A stretch of 21,133 nt of DNA from UBA710 sp051655145 (GTDB taxonomy: Bacteria; Bacillota_I; Bacilli_A; Mycoplasmatales; Metamycoplasmataceae): NCBI GenBank assembly GCA_051655145.1, contig JBOFZK010000038.1, positions 1-21,133 on the forward strand. The letters run 5' to 3'. Below are positions 1 through 8,368 of this stretch, piece after piece (position 1 is the first letter of the stretch; each line of letters starts with the position of its first letter). The translations under genes and the position numbers were made by a program. The notes beneath the pieces were generated by a model, which had not been told where the DNA came from, made no database searches, and worked only from the letters and a program-made list of their open reading frames with translations.

Positions 1-34
1 AATTATATGTATTATTAAATAAACATATATATTT

Positions 35-41
35 AAAGGAG
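35..41 (+). promoter_or_regulatory. Shine-Dalgarno for rpoE
   Basis: AAAGGAG lies 4 nt before the ATG at 46 and is a near-ideal complement to the 16S rRNA 3' end. It fixes the start of the first gene. The 34 bases before it are almost pure A/T; several TATA-like hexamers are present but none can be singled out as a promoter, because the window begins here. Confidence 0.8.
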
Positions 42-45
42 AAAA

Positions 46-279
46 ATGAAAACAATTTTGTCAGTAATTAAAGAAAAAATGGGAAATACAATAGATGAAT
101 TTGCCTTTGATGATATTTATCAAGAAGTTGAAAGTCAATTAAATAATCAATGAAAAAGTCAATTTCCTGATTTATCTGATGAACAAATAAGAGAAAACAA
201 AATAGGTGAAACCTATAAAATATTAACAATCGATGGTTCATTTATTAGAACTCCTGAAGGGCTTTGAAGAAAAAAATAA
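46..279 (+). CDS. rpoE: DNA-directed RNA polymerase delta-like subunit (HARE-HTH protein)
   Basis: A 77-residue protein beginning MKTILSVIKEK and ending at TAA 277-279. Residues 16-77 match the pattern of the HARE-HTH domain of Firmicutes/Mollicutes RpoE: an F-x-x-I-Y/F-x-E-V helix (FDDIYQEVE), a charged helix, then a wing ending in Y-K-I-L-T-I-D-G-S-F-I and G-L-W. Known family members bind core RNA polymerase and affect promoter selectivity and RNAP recycling. The acidic C-terminal tail of Bacillus delta is absent, as is common in mycoplasmas, so only the folded domain remains. Two TGA codons (154-156, 265-267) must be Trp. It is the first gene of a compact run with the next two. The family call rests on the motif pattern rather than an alignment. 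Confidence 0.82.
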
Positions 280-282
280 TCT

Positions 283-726
283 ATGCTATTAACAAATGCA
301 ATAATAGCAAAATATTTTTGTAGACAAAAACTTTTAGTTTTTATTATTTTTTTTTCATTAGTATTAATTTCTAATATTTTATTTTATTCTTTTAATTGAG
401 AAATATTTTTAAATTTTGATATTTCAAGAGGGAATAATTGAACTAAGTTATTAACAATTATTTTATTAACATTTCTTTTTGTTTTTCCTTTTTGGCCTCT
501 TGTTTCTTTTTTTATTGATAAAAAGAAATTAAAAATAATAATTAATCAATTGAGTGAAAGAGACCTTTTTATATATAGTAAAATAAAAACTTCTGAAGTA
601 TATAAATTAGCATCAAATGCCAGACTTCAATTAACTATTTTTAAAAAAAATGAAAAGGATCTTATTAAGTTTCAAAACTTAATAAGTGATTGAATTAAAA
701 ATATTAAGGTGAGAATTAATGTTTAA
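283..726 (+). CDS. Hypothetical protein with two membrane helices
   Basis: I do not recognise this 147-residue protein. Two hydrophobic segments at about residues 17-37 and 56-77 are separated by a short polar loop. They are followed by a basic, Lys-rich C-terminal half (78-147), most simply a cytoplasmic domain behind a hairpin membrane anchor. The ATG at 283 comes 3 nt after the rpoE stop and in the same frame (TAA TCT ATG). It has only a weak GAAGA-type ribosome site, so translation probably depends on ribosomes finishing rpoE. The 3' end overlaps the tsaE start by 8 nt. Trp codons include TGA (three noticed) and one TGG at 493-495, the only TGG I noticed in frame in the window. Position between rpoE and tsaE does not reveal a function. 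Confidence 0.78.
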
Positions 727-1114
727 TAATTTAAAAATAGAAGACATTCCTTCTTTTACTAAAACAATTTTAGAAGAGATAAAATCTAAGAATATTCAAT
801 TCATTTTATTAAGTGGAGATATAGGAAGTGGGAAAACAACGCTTACTAAAGAAATTGGGAAACAATTAAATGAAAAAAATGAAATAGTTTCTCCAACATT
901 TAACTTTATAAATATTTATAAACATTTTATTCATATTGATGCTTATAATTTAAAAGGAAGTAGTTTAGAAGAATTTATTGATTATTTTGAAAATAAAATT
1001 ATAATAATAGAATGATGAGAAAATTTTAACTTTAATTTTGAAAATTATTTATCAATTAAAATTAAAATTATCAACGAAAATGAAAGAAAATATATAATTA
1101 ATTATAAAAAATAA
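719..1114 (+). CDS. tsaE: tRNA threonylcarbamoyladenosine biosynthesis ATPase TsaE
   Basis: A 131-residue cytoplasmic P-loop ATPase that acts with TsaB and TsaD to place t6A at position 37 of ANN-decoding tRNAs. Visible family signatures in order are: Walker A GDIGSGKT at residues 33-40, SPTF at 58-61, H-x-D-x-Y at 72-76, and IEWWENF from about 97, which replaces the usual IEWPE. Length is typical. The ATG at 719 is preceded by AAGGTGAG (706-713) and overlaps the upstream gene by 8 nt, so the two are translationally coupled. Two adjacent TGA codons (1013-1018) encode the WW of the IEWW motif. A reader using the standard code would stop there and lose the last 33 residues. The frame ends at TAA 1112-1114. 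Confidence 0.96.
1068..1098 (+). promoter_or_regulatory. Possible promoter for the 1150 gene
   Basis: A perfect TATAAT lies at 1093-1098 inside the 3' end of tsaE, with a weak TTATCA (1068-1073) 19 bp upstream. It would start a transcript with a leader of roughly 45 nt before the GTG at 1150. AT-rich DNA gives such matches often, so this is weak. Read-through from tsaE is equally possible, since only 35 bp separate the genes. That gap also contains an all-A/T 8-bp inverted repeat (1111-1118 with 1126-1133, loop of 7) that overlaps the tsaE stop. It lacks a following T-run and is not convincing as a terminator. Confidence 0.3.
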
Positions 1115-1149
1115 AAATTTATAACATTTTTATAGAAAAAAGAGGTTTT

Positions 1150-2979
1150 GTGAAAAAAAGAATAAGAACATTAATAAGTGTTTCCCCCCTTGTAGTAACC
1201 CCTATTGTTTTTTTGTCGTTTTCTCTTCCTAAAATTGTAAAAAATGAAACAATTATTAATCATGAATTAAATTTTGTTTCACCAAAATTTGTGGCAGAAA
1301 CATTACAAATATCTTGTAGTCCAGAAGATGCTCAAACTATTGCATCAAATATTTTGGAATATCAGTTAGAAGATTATTCTCGTGATCTTTATCAAAATGA
1401 CAAAGAAGCTCCTGGTTATGGGAAAAACAATATAAGGATAAAAATTGTTTTAGTTGATAATTTAGAAGGAACCATTACATATAAAGCGTTTCCTGAAAAA
1501 TATTTAGAAAATGGAGTTCTTACTAATAATGATTTAAATAATCCAACTTACTTTCAATCTTTTCAACTTATAGGACTTAAAAAAGTTATTCCTACTCAAT
1601 TTAAAAGAAATGTTAATATTAATGTTCTTAATTTAAATCCATCATTAAACAACCAATTACCTTCAAGAGTTAGAATTAGTCAAATAAGAACAGAAATAGC
1701 GAAAAATATAAATTTATTTTTAGAAGGTAATAATGAATCTTTAAATGTTCCAACTAATTTAAGTGCTAATAATATTATTATTGATCCTACAAGTATTATG
1801 GATGATGATCTTACAGGAGAAAAAAAATTAACATTTCAATTAAATAAATACTTTGATATTTCTGGAAATGAGGTTGATGGACTATCTAGCATTCAATCTC
1901 AAATAATTACCTTTAATAATTTTGGAAAAGACTTATTAGGTAATGGTCAAGTTGTTACAGATAAAACAAATACAATTTTTAAAATAAATCCTGAAACTGA
2001 TGTTTTTGCAAAAGAAACTTTTTCTACACAACTAGCAAGCTCATTTGTAAATAATGAACCTGAATTAAAAAGAATTATTGAACTATATAGTGGTTTTCAA
2101 ATTGCCTCAGCATTTAATTTTGATAGTTTTACTTTTGTAACAAAAATGGCTGATAATTTCTTAGGGACAATAGATCTTTTATTACAAATACCAAGATATA
2201 TTGAAAATGGAAAAGTAATTGATAGACCAATTAATATTACAACTCATATTTCAGGATTTGGGCAAGCTTTATTAAGCCCAGATCAAGTAACTGGGAAAGA
2301 TATAACTACTTCGATTGTAGCTAAAGGTAATTATGACCTTAATTTAAATAATGTAATAGCTTCTAATTCAACTGTAGAACAAATTAAAGAAGGTCTTAGT
2401 AAAAAACAAATTGTTGTTAATAGTTTAAAAGCAAACGACTTTGATCTAATTTTAGAAGACAGAGATGATAACCAAGGAAGCGTTAATGTTTTAGTGGTTG
2501 TAAAACAATACATTAAAGATGGAAGATATGTTGATGCTAAAAATAATGAAGCATTATGATTAAAATCTCCGATTACAATAATTGGATTTGCTCTTCTAGA
2601 TTCATATAACCTAGACCAAATCTACTTATGATCATTTATATCAACTACAATAGCACTTGTAATCATTTCTGCAGGAATCATAACTTATTTAATGATTAGA
2701 AATAAAAAGAAACTAGTTCAGTATGGAATAATTGAAAATAAATCAAAAAAAATACCTACTAGAAACATTGAACAAAAAAATCCAAATGAAGCTAAATTAC
2801 TTACTCACACAACAACATATGAAGAATATTATGTTCCATCAATTGATGATAAATTAATGAAAAACGAACGTAAATTTGATATTGATGAAATTATATCTAA
2901 TACAACTATTGATTTTAATTCTAATCAAGAAGATACTATTGATAGAATGTTAAATGAAATTGATGATGAAGATCTTTAA
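1150..2979 (+). CDS. Membrane-anchored surface protein with four lipoprotein-associated-domain-like repeats
   Basis: A 609-residue protein starting at GTG 1150 behind AGAGG (1141-1145). The next in-frame Met is more than 200 residues in and would lose the N-terminal hydrophobic segment (about 9-27), which follows KKRIR and looks like a signal anchor. There is no lipobox; the Cys at 56 is too far in. The body holds four diverged repeats ending near residues 150, 258, 375 and 480. Each runs through a G-T/S hydrophobic strand, a Y-x-E-N-G-like turn and an I-x-G-F end (HISGFG, ITIIGF), resembling the mycoplasma lipoprotein-associated domain family (PF04200). This assignment is by eye. A second membrane helix lies at 494-516, followed by a 93-residue tail ending in Glu/Asp-rich sequence, presumably cytoplasmic. 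TGA 2557-2559 and 2629-2631 are Trp. It converges on hinT, with 11 bp between stops. Function unknown. Confidence 0.85.
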
Positions 2980-2999
2980 AAAATAAAATTTTATTTTTT
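2978..2999. terminator. A/T palindrome between convergent genes
   Basis: A perfect 11+11 bp palindrome, A6-T-A4 followed by its complement, with its centre between 2988 and 2989. It sits exactly where the plus-strand gene (stop 2977-2979) and hinT (stop 2991-2993) converge. It ends in a T-run on each strand, as expected of a bidirectional terminator. It contains no G/C pairs and no loop, so as an RNA hairpin it would be weak. The location is the main support. Confidence 0.35.
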
Positions 3000-3323
3000 G
3001 GGAGAAGGAATAATATGAACGTGAGTATGAAAAATTACTTGTTTAGAAGTAGCTTCATTATTAATAATTAAACGAAAACCATCAACCCCTAATTCTTTAA
3101 TTTTTTTAAGAGCTAATTTTCTTGCAATAGAAATTAAATAATTTAATTCTTTTTCTTTGATAGTTTTTAAGTTTCTTGAATAAACTTTTGGAACAACTAA
3201 AAAATGTCCTTCAGTTACAGGATTAATATCATAAAAAGCAATTACCCTTTTGTTTTCAAAAAAAATATTACTAGGAATTTCTTTATTAATTATTTTTAAA
3301 AATAAATTATTTTCTTCTTTCAT
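2991..3323 (-). CDS. hinT: Histidine triad nucleotide-binding protein HinT
   Basis: A 110-residue cytosolic HIT-family protein. The family forms homodimers that hydrolyse nucleoside phosphoramidates and aminoacyl-adenylates. The histidine triad HTHVHII is at residues 99-105, with His101 the expected nucleophile. The N-terminal half carries the usual pattern: I-x-x-K-E-I-P, then F-Y-D-I-N-P-V-T-E-G-H and L-V-V-P-K. The loop before the triad is unusual: NNEATSKQ where many Hints have N-x-G-x-x-A/G-G-Q, so two glycines are replaced. The start codon lies inside the 3' end of the upstream lipoprotein gene (17-nt overlap), with only a modest AAGAAG ribosome site, so it is probably coupled to it. 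In M. hominis, HinT was reported to interact with the P60/P80 membrane complex encoded just upstream. The same order here supports conservation of that unit. Confidence 0.97.
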   Translation of the reverse strand: MKEENNLFLKIINKEIPSNIFFENKRVIAFYDINPVTEGHFLVVPKVYSRNLKTIKEKELNYLISIARKLALKKIKELGVDGFRLIINNEATSKQVIFHTHVHIIPSPKK

Positions 3324-5433
3324 ATTTATCTATTTCTTCTTTAAGATCTAATTTATATTTTCCATTAGGCTTTACAATTTGGTTAAAAATATTTTTAAAA
3401 GAATCATCATTAATTATAGAAGATTGTCCTCCAACTATAGGAGTAAAATATGGAGCAGATAATTTATTATCTTTTCTTTGACTAGCTGTTAAAGTATTTA
3501 ATCCTAATTCAGAAAAAACTTTATTTAATTGACTTATTTTGTAATCTAAACTATAATTGTTTCAAACAAAAGCTTGTTTAACTTTATTAAATAAAGTATT
3601 ATCGAATAAATAAAGTAAATTAGACACAGAATACTTATCTTCTGGAGTTCATTGAAAGTCTTCTATAGAAAATTTACCAAAAGGTAAAATTCTACTATTT
3701 ATTTGAGTAAAATTAATACTTCCATCAGCATTTGTATTAAATTTAAATTTAGGAACTAATTTAATAACATAAGATAAATCAAGAGCTTTCTTTTCATTAT
3801 TTAAAGTATTTATACCTTTTAAGAAATATTTATTATTAGCATCAACATTTTTAATATTAGTTTCATTAGCTAAATCAGAAGAAATATTTGCATTATCAGG
3901 AATAGCATTAATATTTCATGTTATTTTAACATTGTATTTATAGTTAATACCATTACCTAAATTTCAATTCATATAAACAGTAATTTCTTGTAAGTCTTTT
4001 GAGCTATTTGAAAAATTAGGAACGATTTGAAGTAATGTTTGACCTGAAGCTGGTTCAGGAAGAATTAAATCACCTTGAGTAATTTGATATGCAGCTTTTA
4101 ATGTTGAAGATGAATTAGGTTTAAGACTTACTTTGTGAAGAATTCCATTATTCATACTAGAAGTTTGAATAGTATTAATTGCATTTAATTGATCAAAAGA
4201 AATTATTGTATCTTTTGTTTGTTCAATAGTACCAAATTTATTTATAAAACCTGATAAAAATGATTGGCTATAAATTAAATTATTCCTATCAATATTTAAA
4301 TCATTAGTAAGTCCTGTTGTATCAAGTTTTAATCCTGCTGAATTAAATCCTTTCATTTGAGAAAAATTAGTATTAAAAATAGTATCACTTGAAGTAATTT
4401 TGATATTTTTATTTAATCTTCTATCAATTTCAATTGAAGGTTGTAATTTATTTAAAACTTCTTTATAACTATCAAAAGTTAAAACTTCTTTAATTCCTGT
4501 AGGACCTTGAAATTTCTCAATTGTTTTAGCATCTTCAGTTTTAATATTTCACGCAATAAAAGGAGTAGTATCTACTAAATATTTAATTAAGAAATAGTTA
4601 GGATCATTTTCATCGAAGTTAGTAGCTTGTCAACCTTCAAATGTTGAAATTGAAGATCCTTGAGGTTTATCTTTATTAAAAGTTGTTCCTCCTAAAACAA
4701 ATTCGCTTGAAGATTGATTAAAATAAAAACTAGTTAATAACATTTCTAATAATTTGTCTTGGACATCAGTTTCAGGAGTGTTATATAGTTTTTTAAATGA
4801 TTGTTCAAAAAATATATTAAATTTACCTTCAGCACTATCAGGAGCTGCTCCGGGGAAGAAATCATAATCCGCATAACTATTTAAAAAATATTGTGGAACT
4901 AAAATATCAGATTTTTCTCATTTTTGAGTTGTTGCATTAAAATTATATATTTGAATATTTGATCAATTTTCTTTAAATTCTCCTTCAACTTCTAATCCAT
5001 TAACTTGACCATTAAATCAATTATTATCTCTTGTTTTTTCAAATCCAATTCAATCTTTATAGTTATTAAAAATATTTGTTTCAAATCATCCATAAATTAA
5101 AGCATTTGTATTTAATGTTGTATTTTTTGAATCAAAATTAATAGTTAAATCTTTTTTTGTTAAATCAGTTAAGAAATTAGAAATCGCAGTTATTTTAGCA
5201 CTTGTTACTTCAGTTTTTAAAATACTTTTTAAAAAGAAAGCACTTATAGTTGATTTTATTCAATTATTTTTATAAACTTTTTTAGCAGCATCAGAAGTTA
5301 ATTCAGCAATTTGTTCTGAAAAAGAATTATCAGTAAAAGGGATTTGACTACATGATGTTGTAACAGCAACAGTAGCTAAAACTGCTGGAGTTACTAATGA
5401 TAATGATGGTCATAAAAATTTCTTTCTATTCAT
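3307..5433 (-). CDS. P60-like surface lipoprotein of the HinT-P60-P80 locus
   Basis: A 708-residue protein beginning MNRKKFLWPSLSL. A basic N-terminus and a hydrophobic stretch are followed by A-V-T-T-S-C, so lipid attachment at Cys28 is likely. This was the only cysteine I noticed. The mature part is polar, rich in Asn, Lys, Ser, Thr and Phe, with no further membrane helix, as expected for a lipoprotein exposed on the outer face. Many in-frame TGA codons are Trp. The start overlaps the P80 stop by 1 nt (TAATG) and is preceded at 7 nt by GGGAAGG (5441-5447). The stop TAA is at 3307-3309, inside hinT. I infer P60 identity from position (between a P80-like gene and hinT), lipoprotein signal and size. 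I have not aligned it with M. hominis P60, and it looks somewhat longer than that roughly 60-kDa protein. Confidence 0.78.
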
Positions 5434-5447
5434 TATTTTACCTTCCC
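5431..5447 (-). promoter_or_regulatory. TAATG stop/start junction with strong Shine-Dalgarno
   Basis: On the minus strand the P80-like stop TAA and the P60-like start ATG share one A. GGGAAGG lies 7 nt upstream, inside the P80-like coding region. This is a classic layout for translational coupling and would keep the two surface proteins at a linked ratio. Confidence 0.8.
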
Positions 5448-8075
5448 TTTAGCATTTGAAAAAGGTAAAACAGGATTTGCTCCAAAATTAACAATTACTA
5501 TGCTTTTAATTTTATCATTAACTTGTTGCATCATAAAATTCTCATTTCCTCCAATATTAACTGCAGGATTATATATAATTCCATTATTTAATTTTCAATA
5601 TCAAAATCCATTATTTAAATCATTACTTCTATAAAAATCATATGAATTCTCAGGTAAAATAACTGTATTTATTAATTCAGTTAAACCTTGCATAGCATCA
5701 GAATTTCCCTTTGAAAGAGTTAGATTAATTTGCCCGTTTAATTTAACTCCAATTTGTTTTCTAAGTTCTGTTGCTTTTTGCACTAATTCAGCATCTGTTA
5801 AATTTGCATTAGTTTGTTTAATTTTATTTTTTAAAATAGTTAATCAATTGTTATTAATAACAAGACCTGGAGTATCAGCTTGATTTTGATTATAATTAAT
5901 TCCATTTATTAGGTCATCATTTTTTAAATTATCATACATTTTATTAATTTCAAAAAAATCTGTTCCATATCAAGATGGTTGTCCAATTAATAAATCTGAA
6001 TTAGCTGTATAAAAACTTGCTCTTAAAGCATTATTAATCATTTTAGGCATATTTTGTTCATTAACTTTATTAATTGAATAAATTTTACTTCCTTCATTTC
6101 CCATATACATAAAAGTATTAACACCTAATTTATATAAAGTTCATTTTTTTGGATTGAATATAAAGTTTTGATCAGTAAAATTACCACTTGCTCATTGTTC
6201 TTTATCAAAGAATGTTTTTTGTAAAATACTATTTTGATTTATTTTACTTAGGAAAATATTACTATATTCTGTTTCAACAATTATTTTTTCAACTTCACTA
6301 ATAAATTTATTATATTTTGTCATATCAGCATTTACAAAAAATGGAGAAGTAGCATCCATTGCAGGAGGAGTTATTATCATTCCATTAGTTAAATTAATAG
6401 TTGAAACTTCGGTTACAGCATCAGATGTTATTGTAAAATTATAAGTTACTAATTTTTTTAATTGAGTAAATCATTCAGGAGTTGAAGCGCTAGTTGCAAA
6501 ATTTAAAAATTGAAATAATAATTTTCCTAAAATATTTACTTCAGCAGATTTAAATAAAGCTTTTGTAGGATCAGCTGCTCCATCTCAAGTTTCTCCGCCC
6601 ATATTTCCTGAAGTTAAAGCTACCATATTTAAATATCTAGCAGTATTTTCTTTAGATTTTAAAAGATCTGAAACTTTTGTGACAGGCATTTGTCCTAAAG
6701 CGTTTTCTCCTTCTTTAGTAGCTCCGCCACCTTCTGGTGGAGTTGTAGTTACTTTAAGAGTTTTTATTAAAGCTTCATCTCTATTAATATTAGTTATATT
6801 AGGAGCGGCTCCATCGATAAATGATGAAACTCCAAGGAAATTAATTAAATCAGCTATAGGAAGACCGATTTGAACTTTTCCAGTACTGTCATTATATTCA
6901 TATGCTGTTAATAATTTTAAAAATGTTTCTTTAGGGAAAGTTCAATTTCCTTCAGCATTTAAAGAAAGAGCTAAATCAACTGTTGACATTGAAACAGAAC
7001 GGAATGCTTTAGAAAATATTTGAGAAAAAGCAGGAATAGGATTTCTTTTTCCTGGTAAATAAGATTTTGTTTGATATACAGTTATTTTACTTGTAGCTGA
7101 AGGAGTTGTATTATTTTCTTTTCCATTGAAATAAACATAATTAGCTGCTTTATTAAATTGATATTTAGTATCTAAATAAGCTTCACCAACACCAATAACT
7201 CCTGTTTTCTCTTTTATTTCTTCAGTTACAGTTCAAGAACCATCATCTTTAACTGTAATTACTGGAGTAATAATATCATAATTAATAATTTCATTAGATT
7301 TAAGACTTAAATCAGAAAAAACTCATGATGTTGAATTAAATTCAGCACTTTGGAAAGGAGCAAAAGCAACTTCTTTAATTCTTTGTGATGTTAAAAAATT
7401 AACTACTAATGATTCAATATAATTTATATTTTCATTTGCATTATTACCTGTATTAGAGTTTAATGGAAGTCCATATTTTTCATTAGTTAATAATTCATTT
7501 TTTCATCCAGCTTCTCATGTCCCTGGGTTTGAATTTTTATAATTAGTTCTATCTTTATCTAATTGTGCTTGAGCTTCTTTTCTAATTTCATTTAAAGGTT
7601 TTGAAACGTTATAACCAAAAGCTTCATCTCCAGGACCTGAAGTATCATTTTTAAATTTAGTATTTTTTAAAAAGGCAGCAAAACCTTGATATGCTGCTCT
7701 TTCTTGCACATAAAGATATTGTGTTGAAAGATTTTGATATTCATTCATATATTTAGTAAATTCTTTGTTAGGAAGAGAATTTATATGATCTAAAATATCA
7801 CCAACAGTTGTCCCTCCATTGATTCCACCTACTATATCTTTATCAGGTGGCATTGGTTCTTCAGCTTGAATTACTTGTTGTGTTAAACCTAAAGGAAGAC
7901 CAATCCCTAAAGCAGCTACTGCTAAAATCCCAGCACCAAAAAATCATTTAACTCTTTTGTCTTTAGGATTTACAACAACGTCTCCTCTTTTAATTTCATT
8001 AGAAGAATTTAAATTAGAAAAAAATTGTTTTACACTTTTTTTATTATTTTTCTCTTTTCTTTCTTTCTTTTTCAT
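5433..8075 (-). CDS. P80-like membrane protein of the HinT-P60-P80 locus
   Basis: An 880-residue protein. A Lys/Arg-rich N-terminal segment of about 43 residues precedes one hydrophobic helix (about 44-64, WFFGAGILAVAALGIG then LPLGL), followed by VIQAEEP, where cleavage after Ala71 is conceivable. The remaining 800 residues are polar and presumably extracellular. No lipobox or cysteine was noticed. The M. hominis P80 is described as a membrane-associated, partly secreted antigen linked to P60 and HinT; gene order and architecture here agree, but no alignment was possible. The ATG at 8075 has GGGAGA (8080-8085) 4 nt upstream. An out-of-frame ATG at 8079-8077 opens only a short frame. Numerous TGA Trp codons (for example the two close together near 7512) split the frame under the standard code. 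The stop overlaps the next gene as TAATG, so the lipoprotein is translationally coupled to it. Confidence 0.8.
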
Positions 8076-8183
8076 TCATTCTCCCAAAATTAAAATTTTA
8101 AAAACTTTTATTTTTATTTTACAACAAATTTGTCTTTTTGTATTTCTAAAATAAAAATAAAGACATTTTTTTAATGTAAAAAT

Positions 8184-8212
8184 TTTATAACAAAGAACTA
8201 TAAATAAATACT
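8184..8212 (-). promoter_or_regulatory. Candidate promoter of the P80-P60-hinT operon
   Basis: On the minus strand TATAAA occupies 8189-8184, preceded 17 bp upstream by a poor -35 (AGTATT at 8212-8207). Mycoplasma promoters often have a weak -35. The resulting leader would be about 100 nt. A second TG-TAAAAT-like -10 nearer 8115 is an equal alternative. Confidence 0.3.
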
Positions 8213-8224
8213 TCTAATCTAATA

Positions 8225-8262
8225 TTTTAAAAATCCTTTATTAAATAAAAAGGTTTTAAAAA
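8225..8262 (+). other. Imperfect hairpin in the divergent region
   Basis: TTTTAAAAATCCTTT (8225-8239) pairs with AAAGGTTTTAAAA (from 8249) around a 9-nt A/T loop. This gives about 13 pairs with two single-base bulges and a CC/GG core, the only G/C-containing symmetric element in this region. No gene ends here, so it is not an ordinary terminator. It may be an operator-like site or a structure in a long leader. Confidence 0.4.
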
Positions 8263-8272
8263 TAACAAAAAT

Positions 8273-8301
8273 TATTAAATAATAAAAAAATAATATATAA
8301 T
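8273..8301 (+). promoter_or_regulatory. Promoter for the giant surface-protein gene
   Basis: A consensus TATAAT at 8296-8301 is followed by a purine about 7 nt later. The -35 at 17-bp spacing (TATTAA-like, near 8273-8278) is weak, as usual in mycoplasmas. The predicted leader is about 60 nt. A second TATATT at 8323-8328 is a less good alternative. Confidence 0.55.
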
Positions 8302-8358
8302 AAAGCAAACAATTAATAATGTTATATTTAAAAAAAATACTTTATTTTAAAAGTTAAA

Positions 8359-8364
8359 AAAGGA
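8359..8364 (+). promoter_or_regulatory. Shine-Dalgarno of the giant gene
   Basis: AAAGGA sits 4 nt before the ATG at 8369 and decides the start. The ten bases 8359-8368 are exactly complementary to 8230-8239 in the upstream hairpin arm. Confidence 0.8.
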
Positions 8365-8368
8365 TTTT

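Larger units (their letters stand above)
8076..8368. other. Divergent intergenic region, P80-like operon / giant gene
   Basis: This is the only sizeable non-coding stretch in the window, about 290 bp and overwhelmingly A/T. I see no reading frame of note on either strand. It holds the minus-strand ribosome site near 8080, a weak minus-strand promoter candidate, a hairpin at 8225-8262, a plus-strand promoter at about 8296, an eight-A tract at 8330-8337 and the Shine-Dalgarno at 8359. Because both surface-protein transcripts must start here, it is the likely place for any shared control. Confidence 0.85.

Noticed and set aside
1111..1133. Terminator after tsaE
   Set aside because: It has an 8-bp all-A/T stem, no T-run afterwards, and it overlaps the tsaE stop codon; too weak to call.
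2692..2979. A separate small acidic protein starting MIRNKKK
   Set aside because: It is the cytoplasmic tail of the 1150-2979 gene; the apparent break upstream is a TGA, which is Trp here.
6679..6873. Plus-strand reading frames opposite the P80-like gene (also 7957-8154)
   Set aside because: They are complementary shadows of the P80-like coding sequence, with no ribosome site or family signature.
8330..8337. Eight-A tract in the leader as a phase-variation switch
   Set aside because: Tracts of this length are common in this A/T-rich DNA, and nothing in the sequence ties it to promoter spacing.
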